The translations under genes were made by a program, and so were the position numbers. From positions 310,001-374,000 of the forward strand of contig NZ_CAKKNB010000003.1 in the NCBI RefSeq assembly GCF_918741295.1: 64,000 bases of DNA, read 5' to 3'. The notes beneath the pieces are model-generated. The model saw nothing but the letters and a program-made list of their open reading frames with translations, made no database searches and was not told where the DNA came from. Shown piece by piece: positions 21,865 through 31,982 of this stretch (its first letter is position 1; each line of letters begins with the position of its first letter). The DNA is from Aquabacterium sp. CECT 9606. Lineage in GTDB: Bacteria; Pseudomonadota; Gammaproteobacteria; Burkholderiales; Burkholderiaceae_C.

Positions 21865-23001
21865 ATGCACTTCCAGCTGACCGACGAACAAAAGATGATC
21901 CAGGAGCTGGCCCGCACCTTCGCGGACCGCGAGATCATTCCACTGGCCGCCAAGGCGGATCGCGACGAGCAATTTCCTATCGCCGTTCAAGCCAAAGCGC
22001 TGGAACTGGGCCTGTTGAACCTGGCCTTGCCAACCGAATATGGCGGCGGGGGGCTTGGTGCAATGGAAGTGGCCCTCGTGACCGAGCAGTTGTGCAGAGG
22101 CTGCTTGGGCATCGGCGCGGCCTTGTCCATCAGCGCGCTGGCCAGCGAGCCGATCCTGATTGCCGGCACGCCAGCGCAACAACAGGCTTATTTCTCCAGG
22201 CTGGCCGCCGGTCAGTTCGCCAGTTTTGCCTTGACCGAACCTGCGGCCGGGTCCGACGTGGCCGCGTTGCGAACGCAAGCCAAACGCGTGGACGGTGGCT
22301 ACAAGTTGACAGGCAGCAAGATCTGGATCTCCAATGCTTCATTGGCCAGCTTCATGGTGGTTTTCGCCAAGACCGACATGGACGCGGGCCACAAGGGCAT
22401 CAGCGCATTTGTGGTTGAGCGTGAAGCGCCCGGCTTGTCAGTGGGCGAACCATTGGGCAAGCTTGGCCAGCGCGCGGCGCCCGTCTGCGAGGTGTTCTTT
22501 GACGAGGTTCACGTGCCCGAGTCCAGCCGGCTTGGCCAGGAAGGTGAAGGTTTCTCGATCGCCATGCGCACCTTCGATCGATCGCGCCCGATGGCCGCAG
22601 CCTTCGCACTGGGCGTGATGCAGCGTTGCCTGGACGAGGCCCTGGCCTATGCCAAAGAGCGGCGCTCCATGGGCAAGGCCATCCTGGAGCACCAGGCGGT
22701 GGGCCACAAGCTGGCCGAGATGAGCATGAAACTGGAGGCCGCGCGCTTGCTGACCTACCAGGCCGCCTGGCGCGCCGACCAGGGCCAGCCCAACACCGCG
22801 GAGTGCGCCATGGCCAAGGCCTTTGCCTGCGATGCGGCCATGTGGGCCGCCACGGAGGCGATCCAGGTGTACGGCGGCATGGGCTACAGCACCGAATTCC
22901 CGGTTGAAAAGCTGTTCCGCGATGCCAAAGTGCTGCAAATTTACGAAGGCACCAGCGAGATTCAGCGCAACATCATCCTGCGTGAACTGACGCGAGCCTG
23001 A
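21865..23001 (+). CDS. acyl-CoA dehydrogenase (short/branched chain)
   Basis: 378 residues, FAD flavoprotein oxidising an acyl-CoA to the 2-enoyl-CoA. Seen: FALTEPAAGSDVAALRT (FAD/substrate block), KIWISNA, and the C-terminal signature QVYGGMGYSTEFPVEKLFRD with IYEGTSEIQ. The catalytic Glu is probably in the IYEGTSE block. It heads a plus-strand operon with thiolase and an HSD10-like SDR, which suggests 2-methylbutyryl-CoA (isoleucine route) as substrate. Confidence 0.92.
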   Translation: MHFQLTDEQKMIQELARTFADREIIPLAAKADRDEQFPIAVQAKALELGLLNLALPTEYGGGGLGAMEVALVTEQLCRGCLGIGAALSISALASEPILIAGTPAQQQAYFSRLAAGQFASFALTEPAAGSDVAALRTQAKRVDGGYKLTGSKIWISNASLASFMVVFAKTDMDAGHKGISAFVVEREAPGLSVGEPLGKLGQRAAPVCEVFFDEVHVPESSRLGQEGEGFSIAMRTFDRSRPMAAAFALGVMQRCLDEALAYAKERRSMGKAILEHQAVGHKLAEMSMKLEAARLLTYQAAWRADQGQPNTAECAMAKAFACDAAMWAATEAIQVYGGMGYSTEFPVEKLFRDAKVLQIYEGTSEIQRNIILRELTRA

Positions 23002-23011
23002 GGTGACGAAC

Positions 23012-24208
23012 ATGAATCAGACCGATCCCATCGTGATTGCTGCCGTGGCCAGAACCCCATTGGGCGGCTTTCAAGGAAGCCTTTCCCACATCCCGGCGCC
23101 CTCGTTGGGTGCGCATGCCATCAAGGCCGCCATGGCGCGCGCTGGCGTGGCGCCAGACTTGGTCGACGAGGTGTACATGGGCTGCGTCTTGTCGGCGGGC
23201 CTTGGGCAAGCGCCTGCGCGCCAGGCAGCGCTGCAAGCGGGCCTACCGCACGCCACCGCCTGCACCACGGTCAGCAAGGTTTGCGGCTCGGGCATGAAGG
23301 CGGTGATGCTGGCCCACGACACACTGCTGGCGGGGCAAGCCCAGGTCATCGTGGCCGGTGGCATGGAGTCCATGAGCAACGCACCATACCTGCTGCCCAA
23401 GGCACGTTCGGGCCAGCGGCTCGGCCATGGCCAGGTGCTGGACCACATGTTCCTCGATGGGCTGGAAGACGCCTATGCACCCGACACCAAAGGCCAGTTG
23501 ATGGGGCATTTTGCCGAGCTGTGCGCCAGCGAATACGGCTTCACCAGGCAGGACCAGGACGCGTTCGCCATCGAGTCGACCACCCGTGCCCACTGGGCCA
23601 TCCAGCAAGGTGCTTTCGCGTGGGAGGTGGAGCCCGTGCGCGACGTGGTGCGCGGCCGCGAATCTGTGGTCGAGCATGACGAGCAACCGCTCAAGGCACA
23701 GCTGGACAAGATCCCCCAGTTGAAGCCGGCCTTTGGCAAGGATGGCACGGTGACGGCGGCCAACGCCAGTTCCATCTCCGACGGCGCCGCGTCCCTGCTC
23801 ATGATGCGCGCATCGACCGCGGCCGCTTTGGGCGTGCAGCCCATCGCGCGCATCGCCGGGTATGCCAGCCATGCCCAGGAACCGCGTTGGTTCACCACCG
23901 CCCCCGCAGGCGCTGTGCGCAAGCTGCTCGCCAGAACAGGATGGCAAACCACCGATGTCGACCTCTGGGAGATCAACGAGGCGTTTGCCGTGGTGACGAT
24001 GGCCGCCATGCGCGATCTGGATTTGCCACATGACCAGGTCAATGTGCATGGGGGCGCCTGCGCGCTGGGGCACCCCATCGGCGCCACCGGTGCGAGGCTG
24101 TTGGTCACTTTGCTGGGCGCCTTGCGCCGTCGCCAATTGAGCAAGGGCATCGCTACCTTGTGCATTGGCGGCGGTGAGGCCACCGCCGTGGCGGTGGAGC
24201 TGCTTTAA
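23012..24208 (+). CDS. acetyl-CoA acetyltransferase (thiolase)
   Basis: 398 residues. ATG 23012 has GAGGTG 7 bp upstream. Thiolase motifs: nucleophile Cys in TTVSKVCGSGMKAVM, GGMESMSNAPYLL, NEAFAVVTMAAM, and the C-terminal GGACALGHPIGATGAR and CIGGGEATAVAVE. It splits 3-ketoacyl-CoA with CoA; in this operon 2-methylacetoacetyl-CoA to propionyl-CoA plus acetyl-CoA is likely. Confidence 0.93.
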   Translation: MNQTDPIVIAAVARTPLGGFQGSLSHIPAPSLGAHAIKAAMARAGVAPDLVDEVYMGCVLSAGLGQAPARQAALQAGLPHATACTTVSKVCGSGMKAVMLAHDTLLAGQAQVIVAGGMESMSNAPYLLPKARSGQRLGHGQVLDHMFLDGLEDAYAPDTKGQLMGHFAELCASEYGFTRQDQDAFAIESTTRAHWAIQQGAFAWEVEPVRDVVRGRESVVEHDEQPLKAQLDKIPQLKPAFGKDGTVTAANASSISDGAASLLMMRASTAAALGVQPIARIAGYASHAQEPRWFTTAPAGAVRKLLARTGWQTTDVDLWEINEAFAVVTMAAMRDLDLPHDQVNVHGGACALGHPIGATGARLLVTLLGALRRRQLSKGIATLCIGGGEATAVAVELL

Positions 24209-24236
24209 AAAACTTTGACTCAAGGAGACATCATTC

Positions 24237-25013
24237 ATGGACATCTCGAACAGCGTTGTGTTGATCACCGGCGGCAGCTCCGGCCTTGGCGCCGCCACGG
24301 CGCGCATGGCTTTGCACGCCGGCGCCCGCGTTGTCATCGCCGACTTGGCCGAGCCCAAGCCCGATGCCCTGCCGGCCAGTGACAAACTGGTTTATGTGCG
24401 CACCGACGTGGCCGACGAAGCCAGTGCCGCTGAAGCCGTGAACACTGCCTTGAAGCGCTTTGGCCGTTTGGACGTGTTGGTCAGCGCTGCAGGCATCGGC
24501 CCAGCTGAGAGAATCCACGGCAAAAATGGCCCGCACAGCCTGGACAACTTCTCCCGGGTGATCCGGGTCAACCTGATCGGCACCTTCAACATGATGCGGC
24601 TGGCCGTGCCCGCCATGCTGTCATCGGGCGTGCCAGGCCATGACCAGGACGCTTCATCCTCACAAGGCGTGATCATCAACACCGCCTCGGTGGCGGCTTT
24701 TGATGGGCAGATTGGCCAGACGGCTTACGCGGCCTCCAAGGGCGGTGTGGTGGCCATGACCTTGCCCGCCGCACGCGATCTGGCGCGGGACCGGATACGT
24801 GTGCTGACCATCGCACCAGGCATCTTCGAAACCCCGATGCTGATGGGCTTGCCGCAAGAAGTTCAAGCGTCGCTCAGCCAGACGGTTCCCCACCCTGCCC
24901 GCCTTGGTCGGCCGGCCGAGTACGCGGCGCTGGCACGCAGCATCATCGAGAACGAATACCTGAACGGCGAGGTCATCCGGCTGGACGGTGCGTTGCGGAT
25001 GGCCGCTCGCTGA
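24237..25013 (+). CDS. SDR 3-hydroxyacyl-CoA dehydrogenase (HSD10-like)
   Basis: 258 residues. NAD-binding TGGSSGLGAATAR near the N-terminus, catalytic Ser in NTASVAAFDGQ and YAASK, and the HSD10-type PGIFETPML and HPARLGRPAEYAAL. CAAGGAGA precedes the ATG. HSD10-like enzymes oxidise 2-methyl-3-hydroxybutyryl-CoA; with the acyl-CoA dehydrogenase and thiolase upstream this fits isoleucine degradation. An enoyl-CoA hydratase for the middle step is missing here but occurs at 27124-27888. Confidence 0.9.
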   Translation: MDISNSVVLITGGSSGLGAATARMALHAGARVVIADLAEPKPDALPASDKLVYVRTDVADEASAAEAVNTALKRFGRLDVLVSAAGIGPAERIHGKNGPHSLDNFSRVIRVNLIGTFNMMRLAVPAMLSSGVPGHDQDASSSQGVIINTASVAAFDGQIGQTAYAASKGGVVAMTLPAARDLARDRIRVLTIAPGIFETPMLMGLPQEVQASLSQTVPHPARLGRPAEYAALARSIIENEYLNGEVIRLDGALRMAAR

Positions 25014-25033
25014 GGGCCTGCTGCTTGGTCAAC

Positions 25034-26071
25034 ATGCGGCGCCCGTCGGTCGAGCCGGACACCATCTCGATCCATTTCGTCCAGCAAGCCTTGCACGCTG
25101 GGGTGCGCAGCCGCGTGCCGCTTGACCAGGTTCTTGAACAGGCCGCCATCCCGAGGCATTTCCTGGACGAGCCCTTGTCGCGGGTATCGCCCCGGCAGTT
25201 CGGCGAGCTTTGGCGCCAGATAGCACTGCACCTGGGCGACGAGTTTTTTGCATTGGGCCCGCGGCCTGCCAAGCCGGGCACCTATGCCCTGCTCTGCCAG
25301 GCCCTGTTGAGCAGCGAGAGCCTGCATGTGGCCTTGAAGAGGCTGTGCAGGTACACAGGCCTCGTCTTCGAGGGCCAGCATGCCAGCCTGGAAGTGAATG
25401 AACACACGGCCACGCTGCGTCTGCAAGATGACCAGGCGCGCACCACACCGTTCGCGCACGCCACCTATTTCATGATGGCGTATGGCCTGGCCTGCTGGCT
25501 GATCGCGCGTCGCATACCGATCCTGAGCTGTGGCCTGGGCGGCCATGCGCCTGGTTTCGAGGCCGAATACAAGGTCATGTTTTGCGAGCAACTGGCCTTT
25601 GGTGCACAGGATGGCACCCTGGTCATGCCCGCGTCCATGTTGACGCAGCCGGTTTTGCAAAGCGCTGAATCTCTGCGCCTGTACCTGCAACGGGCACCCG
25701 ATGTGTTTCTGGTGAAGTACCGCAACACGGACAGCATTGCTGGCCAGGTCCGTACCCGCTTGCGTCACATTCGGCCGGTCGATTGGCCAGATCTGCACGC
25801 CATGTCAGCCTCCCTCAACATGGCGCAAGCCACCTTTCGCCGCCGCCTGGATTCAGAGGGCACCACCTTCCAAGCCATCAAGGATCACCTGCGCCGGGAC
25901 ATGGCCATCACGGCATTGCGGGAGGACCGGGCGTCCATCGAACAAATCGCGCACGACATCGGCTTTGCCGAAGCCCCGGCGTTTCACCGCGCGTTCAAAA
26001 AGTGGACGGGCATGCGCCCATCCGACTACCGGCGGGGCACACTCGAGAAATCACAGCGTGACGGACCTTGA
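25034..26071 (+). CDS. AraC-family transcriptional regulator
   Basis: 345 residues from ATG 25034 (TTG at 25025 is possible). Same architecture as the regulator at 20726-21748: N-terminal ligand domain and C-terminal HTH pair (ATFRRRLDSEGTTFQAIKDH; IEQIAHDIGFAEAPAFHRAF). It lies 20 bp after the SDR and overlaps the converging 3-hydroxyisobutyryl-CoA hydrolase gene by 21 bp. It probably regulates one of the two branched-chain acyl-CoA operons. Confidence 0.88.
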   Translation: MRRPSVEPDTISIHFVQQALHAGVRSRVPLDQVLEQAAIPRHFLDEPLSRVSPRQFGELWRQIALHLGDEFFALGPRPAKPGTYALLCQALLSSESLHVALKRLCRYTGLVFEGQHASLEVNEHTATLRLQDDQARTTPFAHATYFMMAYGLACWLIARRIPILSCGLGGHAPGFEAEYKVMFCEQLAFGAQDGTLVMPASMLTQPVLQSAESLRLYLQRAPDVFLVKYRNTDSIAGQVRTRLRHIRPVDWPDLHAMSASLNMAQATFRRRLDSEGTTFQAIKDHLRRDMAITALREDRASIEQIAHDIGFAEAPAFHRAFKKWTGMRPSDYRRGTLEKSQRDGP

Positions 26072-27133
26072 ACGTTCATCCGCCAGGCGGATGGCATGCT
26101 CGATCACCGATGGCGTCAGATCCTCGATGCGCGGAACTGTCCAGTTGGGCTTGCGGTCCTTGTCGACCAACAAGGCCCTGACCCCTTCGGTGAACTCACC
26201 GCAAGACAAAGCCTGCTGGATGAAGCCGAACTCCATCTTGAAGCAGTCCTTCAAGGGCAGATGCCGCCCGCGCTTCAAAGATTCGCAGGTCAGGGCCAGC
26301 ATCAAGGGGGAATGGCTGCGCAAGCTTTCCAATGTGGCCAGCGCCCAGGGGCTGCCGTCCGTCGTGAGTCTGTGCACCAGCTCGGTCAACGAGGCCCAAG
26401 GCTGGAAATGCTCAAAAATCGTGGGCCATTGCTTTGCCAGCATGGCCGATTCGATCTTCGTTGCTGGATCATCCATGCTCAAGGCGGCCCGCAACTGATC
26501 TGCATCGCTCACGTTGATGCCCGAAGACCAATCGATCGCCTCCAGCAATGCGGGCAATGCCTCCGGATCGTCGACCTTGCTGCGCGCATCGGCCAGCTGG
26601 GCATAGATGGCGTCTTGGGCGCCAATCGTTGTCGCCGTGAGCGCCAGGTAGCGGGCAAGCGGCTCTGGTAACTTTGAAAAGAAGTACGAGGCGCCAACGT
26701 CGGGGATCAAACCAATGCGTGTTTCTGGCATGGCGATGCGCACATTGCTGGCCACCAGGCGCAGGCTCGCGCCCTGGGCCAGCCCCATGCCGCCCCCCAT
26801 GACGATGCCATGCATGAAGGCCACCACTGGTTTGGAGAAGGTGTGGATGCACAGGTCAAGGCGGTATTCGTCGATGAAGAAGTCCCGGTGCAATGCGCTG
26901 CCATCTTTCACGCTCTGGGCAATGGCGATCACGTCTCCGCCGGCACAAAAGGCCTTGGCCCCGCTGCCGCGCAGCACCACGGCTCGGATCGCTGGGGCGG
27001 CCTGCACTTCTTGCAGCATCGCGTACAACTGCAGCACCATGCCGTGCGACAGCGCATTGAGTGCCTGTGGCCTGTTCAGCGTGATCAGGGCAACCTTGTT
27101 GACGATCTGCAGTTGCACTTCGCTCATTGCCAT
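26051..27133 (-). CDS. 3-hydroxyisobutyryl-CoA hydrolase
   Basis: 360 residues of the crotonase fold, longer than hydratases and with the C-terminal part typical of HIBCH. Seen: FCAGGDVIAIAQS, HGIVMGGGMGLAQGASLRLV, MPETRIGLIPDVGASYFFSK (acidic residues for hydrolysis). It releases 3-hydroxyisobutyrate from its CoA ester in valine breakdown. Overlaps the upstream enoyl-CoA hydratase gene by 10 bp; start could also be 27127. Confidence 0.93.
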   Translation of the reverse strand: MAMSEVQLQIVNKVALITLNRPQALNALSHGMVLQLYAMLQEVQAAPAIRAVVLRGSGAKAFCAGGDVIAIAQSVKDGSALHRDFFIDEYRLDLCIHTFSKPVVAFMHGIVMGGGMGLAQGASLRLVASNVRIAMPETRIGLIPDVGASYFFSKLPEPLARYLALTATTIGAQDAIYAQLADARSKVDDPEALPALLEAIDWSSGINVSDADQLRAALSMDDPATKIESAMLAKQWPTIFEHFQPWASLTELVHRLTTDGSPWALATLESLRSHSPLMLALTCESLKRGRHLPLKDCFKMEFGFIQQALSCGEFTEGVRALLVDKDRKPNWTVPRIEDLTPSVIEHAIRLADERSRSVTL

Positions 27134-27888
27134 GCCACCGGACGCTTGTCCAAAAAGGCGTTGACCCCTTCGCGCTGATTGGGGCCATTGAACAAGTCCA
27201 TGAAAGACTCACGCTCAAGGGCGAGTGCGGCACGCCGCGGCACGCCTTCACGGGCGGCATGGATCAATTGCTTGCAGGCGCGCACGCTGTCGGGGCTTTG
27301 CCGGGAGACGCGCTCCGCCAGCGCCAAGGCTTTGGCCAGCGCCTGGCCGGTGGGCACCACTTCCGTCACGAGGCCGATGCGCAGGGCGGTGGCCGCATCC
27401 AACCTTTCGCCCAGCAGAATCATGCGCTTGGCCCAGCTCTCGCCCACCAGCCAGGGCAAGGCCTGGGTGCCGGCAGCACAAGGCAGGAGGCCCACCGCGG
27501 CCTCTGGCAAAGCCAACTGCGCGTGCGCTTCAGCGATGCGGATGTCCGTGGCCAGGGCGCATTCGAGCCCACCGCCCATCGCATAGCCGTTGATGGCCGC
27601 GATGGTCACCAGGCGCGAATCGGCCAGCACTTCGAACGCGGCCCCAAACGCTTGGGCCATCGCCAGGGCCATGGCCTTGTCGCCATCGGCGAAGGTGTTG
27701 AGGTCAGCCCCCGCGCTGAAGAACTTGGGCCCCTGGCCGGTGATGACGAGTGCACGCACCGCCGGGTCGGCGTCGAGCTGGAGGACGGTGGCGCGCAGTT
27801 GCTGCAGCCCTTCCAGGCTGAAAGCGTTGGCGGGCGGGCGGGCCAGCGTGATCAGGGCCGTGCTGTCTTGAAGTTGGAGTTCGATCAT
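27124..27888 (-). CDS. enoyl-CoA hydratase/isomerase family protein
   Basis: 254 residues from ATG 27888, which overlaps the mmsB stop (ATGA). Crotonase fold: FSAGADLNTFADG (oxyanion), NGYAMGGGLECALATDIRIA, LPEAAVGLLPCAAGTQ. In this operon it would hydrate methacrylyl-CoA to 3-hydroxyisobutyryl-CoA, and may also serve the isoleucine operon. The C-terminal GVNAFLDKR is standard. Confidence 0.92.
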   Translation of the reverse strand: MIELQLQDSTALITLARPPANAFSLEGLQQLRATVLQLDADPAVRALVITGQGPKFFSAGADLNTFADGDKAMALAMAQAFGAAFEVLADSRLVTIAAINGYAMGGGLECALATDIRIAEAHAQLALPEAAVGLLPCAAGTQALPWLVGESWAKRMILLGERLDAATALRIGLVTEVVPTGQALAKALALAERVSRQSPDSVRACKQLIHAAREGVPRRAALALERESFMDLFNGPNQREGVNAFLDKRPVAWQ

Positions 27889-28781
27889 GGCGATGATGGC
27901 AAGGTGGCGAGCAGCTTGATGATGGAGGAGAAGTCGAGGGCACCTTGGCCCTGGCTGCTCCATTGCTGGTAAAGATCCTGAGCCAGGGCGCCCATGGGCA
28001 AAGGCTGGTGTTTTTCATGCGCCGCATCCATCGCCAGCCCCAAGTCTTTGAGCATGAGGTCGACCCCGAAGCCGCCGGTGTACCCCCGTGAGGCGGGCGC
28101 ACCATCAATGACACCCGGGAAGGGGTTGTAGGTGTCGGAGCTCCAGCACCGGCCGGTCGATGTGTTGATGATCCCGGCCAGCACCTTGGCGTCCATGCCC
28201 TGGCTGGTGCCCAGTGACATGGCCTCGGACACGCCCACCATGGTCACGCCCAGCAGCAGGTTGTTGCACAGTTTGGCCACTTGCCCATTGCCCACCGCTC
28301 CGCAGTGGACGATGTTGCGACCCATGCATTGCAGCACCGGCTTGATGCGCTCGAACAGGGCTTCATCACCGCCAACCATGAACGTGAGCGTGCCGGCTGC
28401 GGCGCCACCAGTGCCGCCAGAGACGGGCGCGTCGGCAAACGCGTTGCCGTGGGCTTGGGCGCTGGCCGACAGTTGGCGTGCGGTGGCGGGGCCGATGGTG
28501 CTGCAATCCACGATGGGCACGCCTGGCTGGACGTAGCCTAGAACACCGCCTTCACCGTTGATCACCTTGTCCACATGGCGGGCCGCCGGCAACATGGTGA
28601 TCACCATTTCTGCGCCATCCACGGTGTCGGCCAATGACGCGCCTGGCCGGGCCCCCTGCGTCGCCAGGCGATCCAAGGCCGCAGCATCGAGGTCATAGAC
28701 CGCGAGTTCATGCCCAGCCTTGAGCAGGTTGCCGGCCATGGGTGCGCCCATGTTGCCCAATCCAATGAAAGCGATCTTCAT
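27885..28781 (-). CDS. mmsB: 3-hydroxyisobutyrate dehydrogenase MmsB
   Basis: 298 residues. N-terminal Rossmann motif IGLGNMGAPMAGNLLKAGH, substrate motif DAPVSGGTGGAAAGTL, catalytic lysine region GNGQVAKLCNN. It oxidises 3-hydroxyisobutyrate to methylmalonate semialdehyde with NAD. AGGAGA lies upstream of the ATG. Between mmsA (23 bp gap) and the hydratase gene. Confidence 0.94.
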   Translation of the reverse strand: MKIAFIGLGNMGAPMAGNLLKAGHELAVYDLDAAALDRLATQGARPGASLADTVDGAEMVITMLPAARHVDKVINGEGGVLGYVQPGVPIVDCSTIGPATARQLSASAQAHGNAFADAPVSGGTGGAAAGTLTFMVGGDEALFERIKPVLQCMGRNIVHCGAVGNGQVAKLCNNLLLGVTMVGVSEAMSLGTSQGMDAKVLAGIINTSTGRCWSSDTYNPFPGVIDGAPASRGYTGGFGVDLMLKDLGLAMDAAHEKHQPLPMGALAQDLYQQWSSQGQGALDFSSIIKLLATLPSSP

Positions 28782-28804
28782 GCCCTCTCCTTCCTGCCGC
28801 TTGT

Positions 28805-30324
<1,520 letters not shown>

Positions 30325-30328
<4 letters not shown>

Positions 30329-31491
30329 GGCCGGCTTGGTGTGTTCTGAAGAAGTTGACGGGCGATCACGAGCTTCTGGATCTCGCTCGTGCCTTCATAG
30401 ATCTGGGTGATGCGGGCATCGCGGTAGTGGCGCTCAACGGGATAGTCCTCCAGGTAGCCGTAACCCCCGTGGATCTGGATGGCCTTGGAGCAGACCCACT
30501 CGGCGGTCTCTGAGGCAAAGAGCTTGGCTTGCGAGGCCTCGGAAATGCAAGGCACGCCCGCCGTGCGCAACCGCGCCGCATGGTGGACCAGCAAGCGCGC
30601 GGCATTCAGACGCGTGTGCATGTCGGCGAGCAGGTGGCCGATGGCTTGGTGCTCTGCGATGGGTTTGTCAAACTGCACGCGTTCGCTGGCGTAGAGGCTC
30701 GCCGCCTCCAGCGCCGCACGTGCGATGCCCACCGACTGGGCCGCGATGCCGATGCGCCCGCCTTCCAGGTTGGACAGCGCAATCTTCAAGCCTTCGCCCT
30801 CCTGGCCCAGCAGGCTGGCTGCCGGCACACGGCAGGCCTCCAACACGATCGGGCAGGTATCCGAGGCGCGGATGCCCAGCTTTTTTTCAGGGCGCCCCAC
30901 CTTGAAGCCGGCCGTGCCGGCGGGCACCAGAAAGGCCGACAGCCCCTTCTTGCCAGCGGCAGGATCGGTCACGGCGAACACCAGGGCCACGCCAGCGCGC
31001 GAGGCATTGGTGATGAACTGTTTGGCCCCGTCGAGCACCCAGGCGTTGCCATCGCGCACCGCACGCGTCTTCAAGGCATCGGCTTGGGAGCCGGCTTGCG
31101 GCTCCGTGAGGCAGAACGCGCCGATTACTTCGCCGCTGGCCATGCGGGGCAACCAACGCCGCTTCTGCTCGTCGGTGCCAAATTTGAGGATGGGTACGCA
31201 GCCCACGGAGTTGTGCACACTCATGAGCGTGGCCGACGAAGCGCAGCCAGCGGCCACTTCTTCGATGCACAAGGCATAGGCCAGGTCGTCCGTCTTGACG
31301 CCGCCCCATTCGTCAGGCACCAGCAGCCCGAGCAAACCCAGCTCACCCATCATGCGCACGGTGCCATCGGGCAGGCGCCCTTCACGGTCCCACTGGCCGG
31401 CATGGGGCGCCAGCTCGCTTTGCGCGAAGGCCCTGGCCGCGTCGCGGATTGCGCGCTGGTCTTCCGTCAACAATGTGTCAAGACTGCTCAC
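30325..31491 (-). CDS. isobutyryl-CoA dehydrogenase (acyl-CoA dehydrogenase)
   Basis: 388 residues from GTG 31491 ([20 protein letters not shown]), chosen because homologues begin here and GGGA lies upstream; ATG 31554 would add 21 unrelated residues. FAD-binding [25 protein letters not shown] and C-terminal [20 protein letters not shown] / IYEGTSEIQ. First gene of the valine operon, making methacrylyl-CoA. Downstream genes supply all remaining steps to propionyl-CoA. Confidence 0.92.
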
Positions 31492-31607
31492 TTTCAATCC
31501 CGGTATCCCGTCAAACAGGACACCATCGTAGGAAGTGGCAAGGGCACTGTCCATGACCGATCCGCTGCTGCGTGTGAGCAAATCGGCCAGTCGGCCTCAA
31601 GGCCAAG

Positions 31608-31742
31608 TCATCTCCGCATGTCGTTCAGAAAGCACAGTCCCCCGATCACCAGGCAAACCAGCGCCACCAGGTCGATCCACACCACCCCGCGCAATGTGAG
31701 CGTTGTACCACCGGCTGAAGCCGTCGTTCGTGGAGAGACAAT
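31608..31742 (-). pseudogene. 3' fragment of a small membrane protein gene (paralogue of 35909-36394)
   Basis: The frame reads GVVWIDLVALVCLVIGG and ends LNDMRR, closely matching RVVWFDLLALVCLVVGG in the gene at 35909-36394. Only the last transmembrane helix remains; the start, first two or three helices and ribosome site are missing. It lies next to the IS630 remnant, which may have caused the truncation. Confidence 0.65.
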
Positions 31743-31764
31743 CCATAAAGCTCGATCGATGGCA

Positions 31765-31914
31765 TCACCAGAGCTCACCTTGCTTCCAGCAAGCCATGAT
31801 GATGGGCTTTCGCTTCTGCCCGCTTTTGAGCTTGCGACGGGCGGTGTCTTTGAGTTCTCCCAAAGTGTCGGGGCAGAATTTGGCCAGCGCATGGCGCTTG
31901 AGCCATGCGTGCTC
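31765..31914 (-). pseudogene. remnant of an IS630-type transposase (C-terminus)
   Basis: The last 49 codons before the stop read EHAWLKRHALAKFCPD, then TARRKLKSGQKRKPIIMACW and KQGELW. This resembles the C-terminus of IS630-family DDE transposases (ELNPVE..W..LK..., QAELW end). Upstream text in frame degenerates and the catalytic residues are absent. No terminal repeats could be identified. Assigned by eye. Confidence 0.6.
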
Positions 31915-31982
31915 GGATCCCCGCTTGGCTGGTTCGCGTGCAGATAGAACCAAGGTGCCGGATGGGCACATGCTGCCCGATC

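Noticed and set aside
30529-31947. 472-codon plus-strand frame opposite the acyl-CoA dehydrogenase
   Set aside because: Shadow frame; the minus strand has full catalytic motifs and operon overlap.
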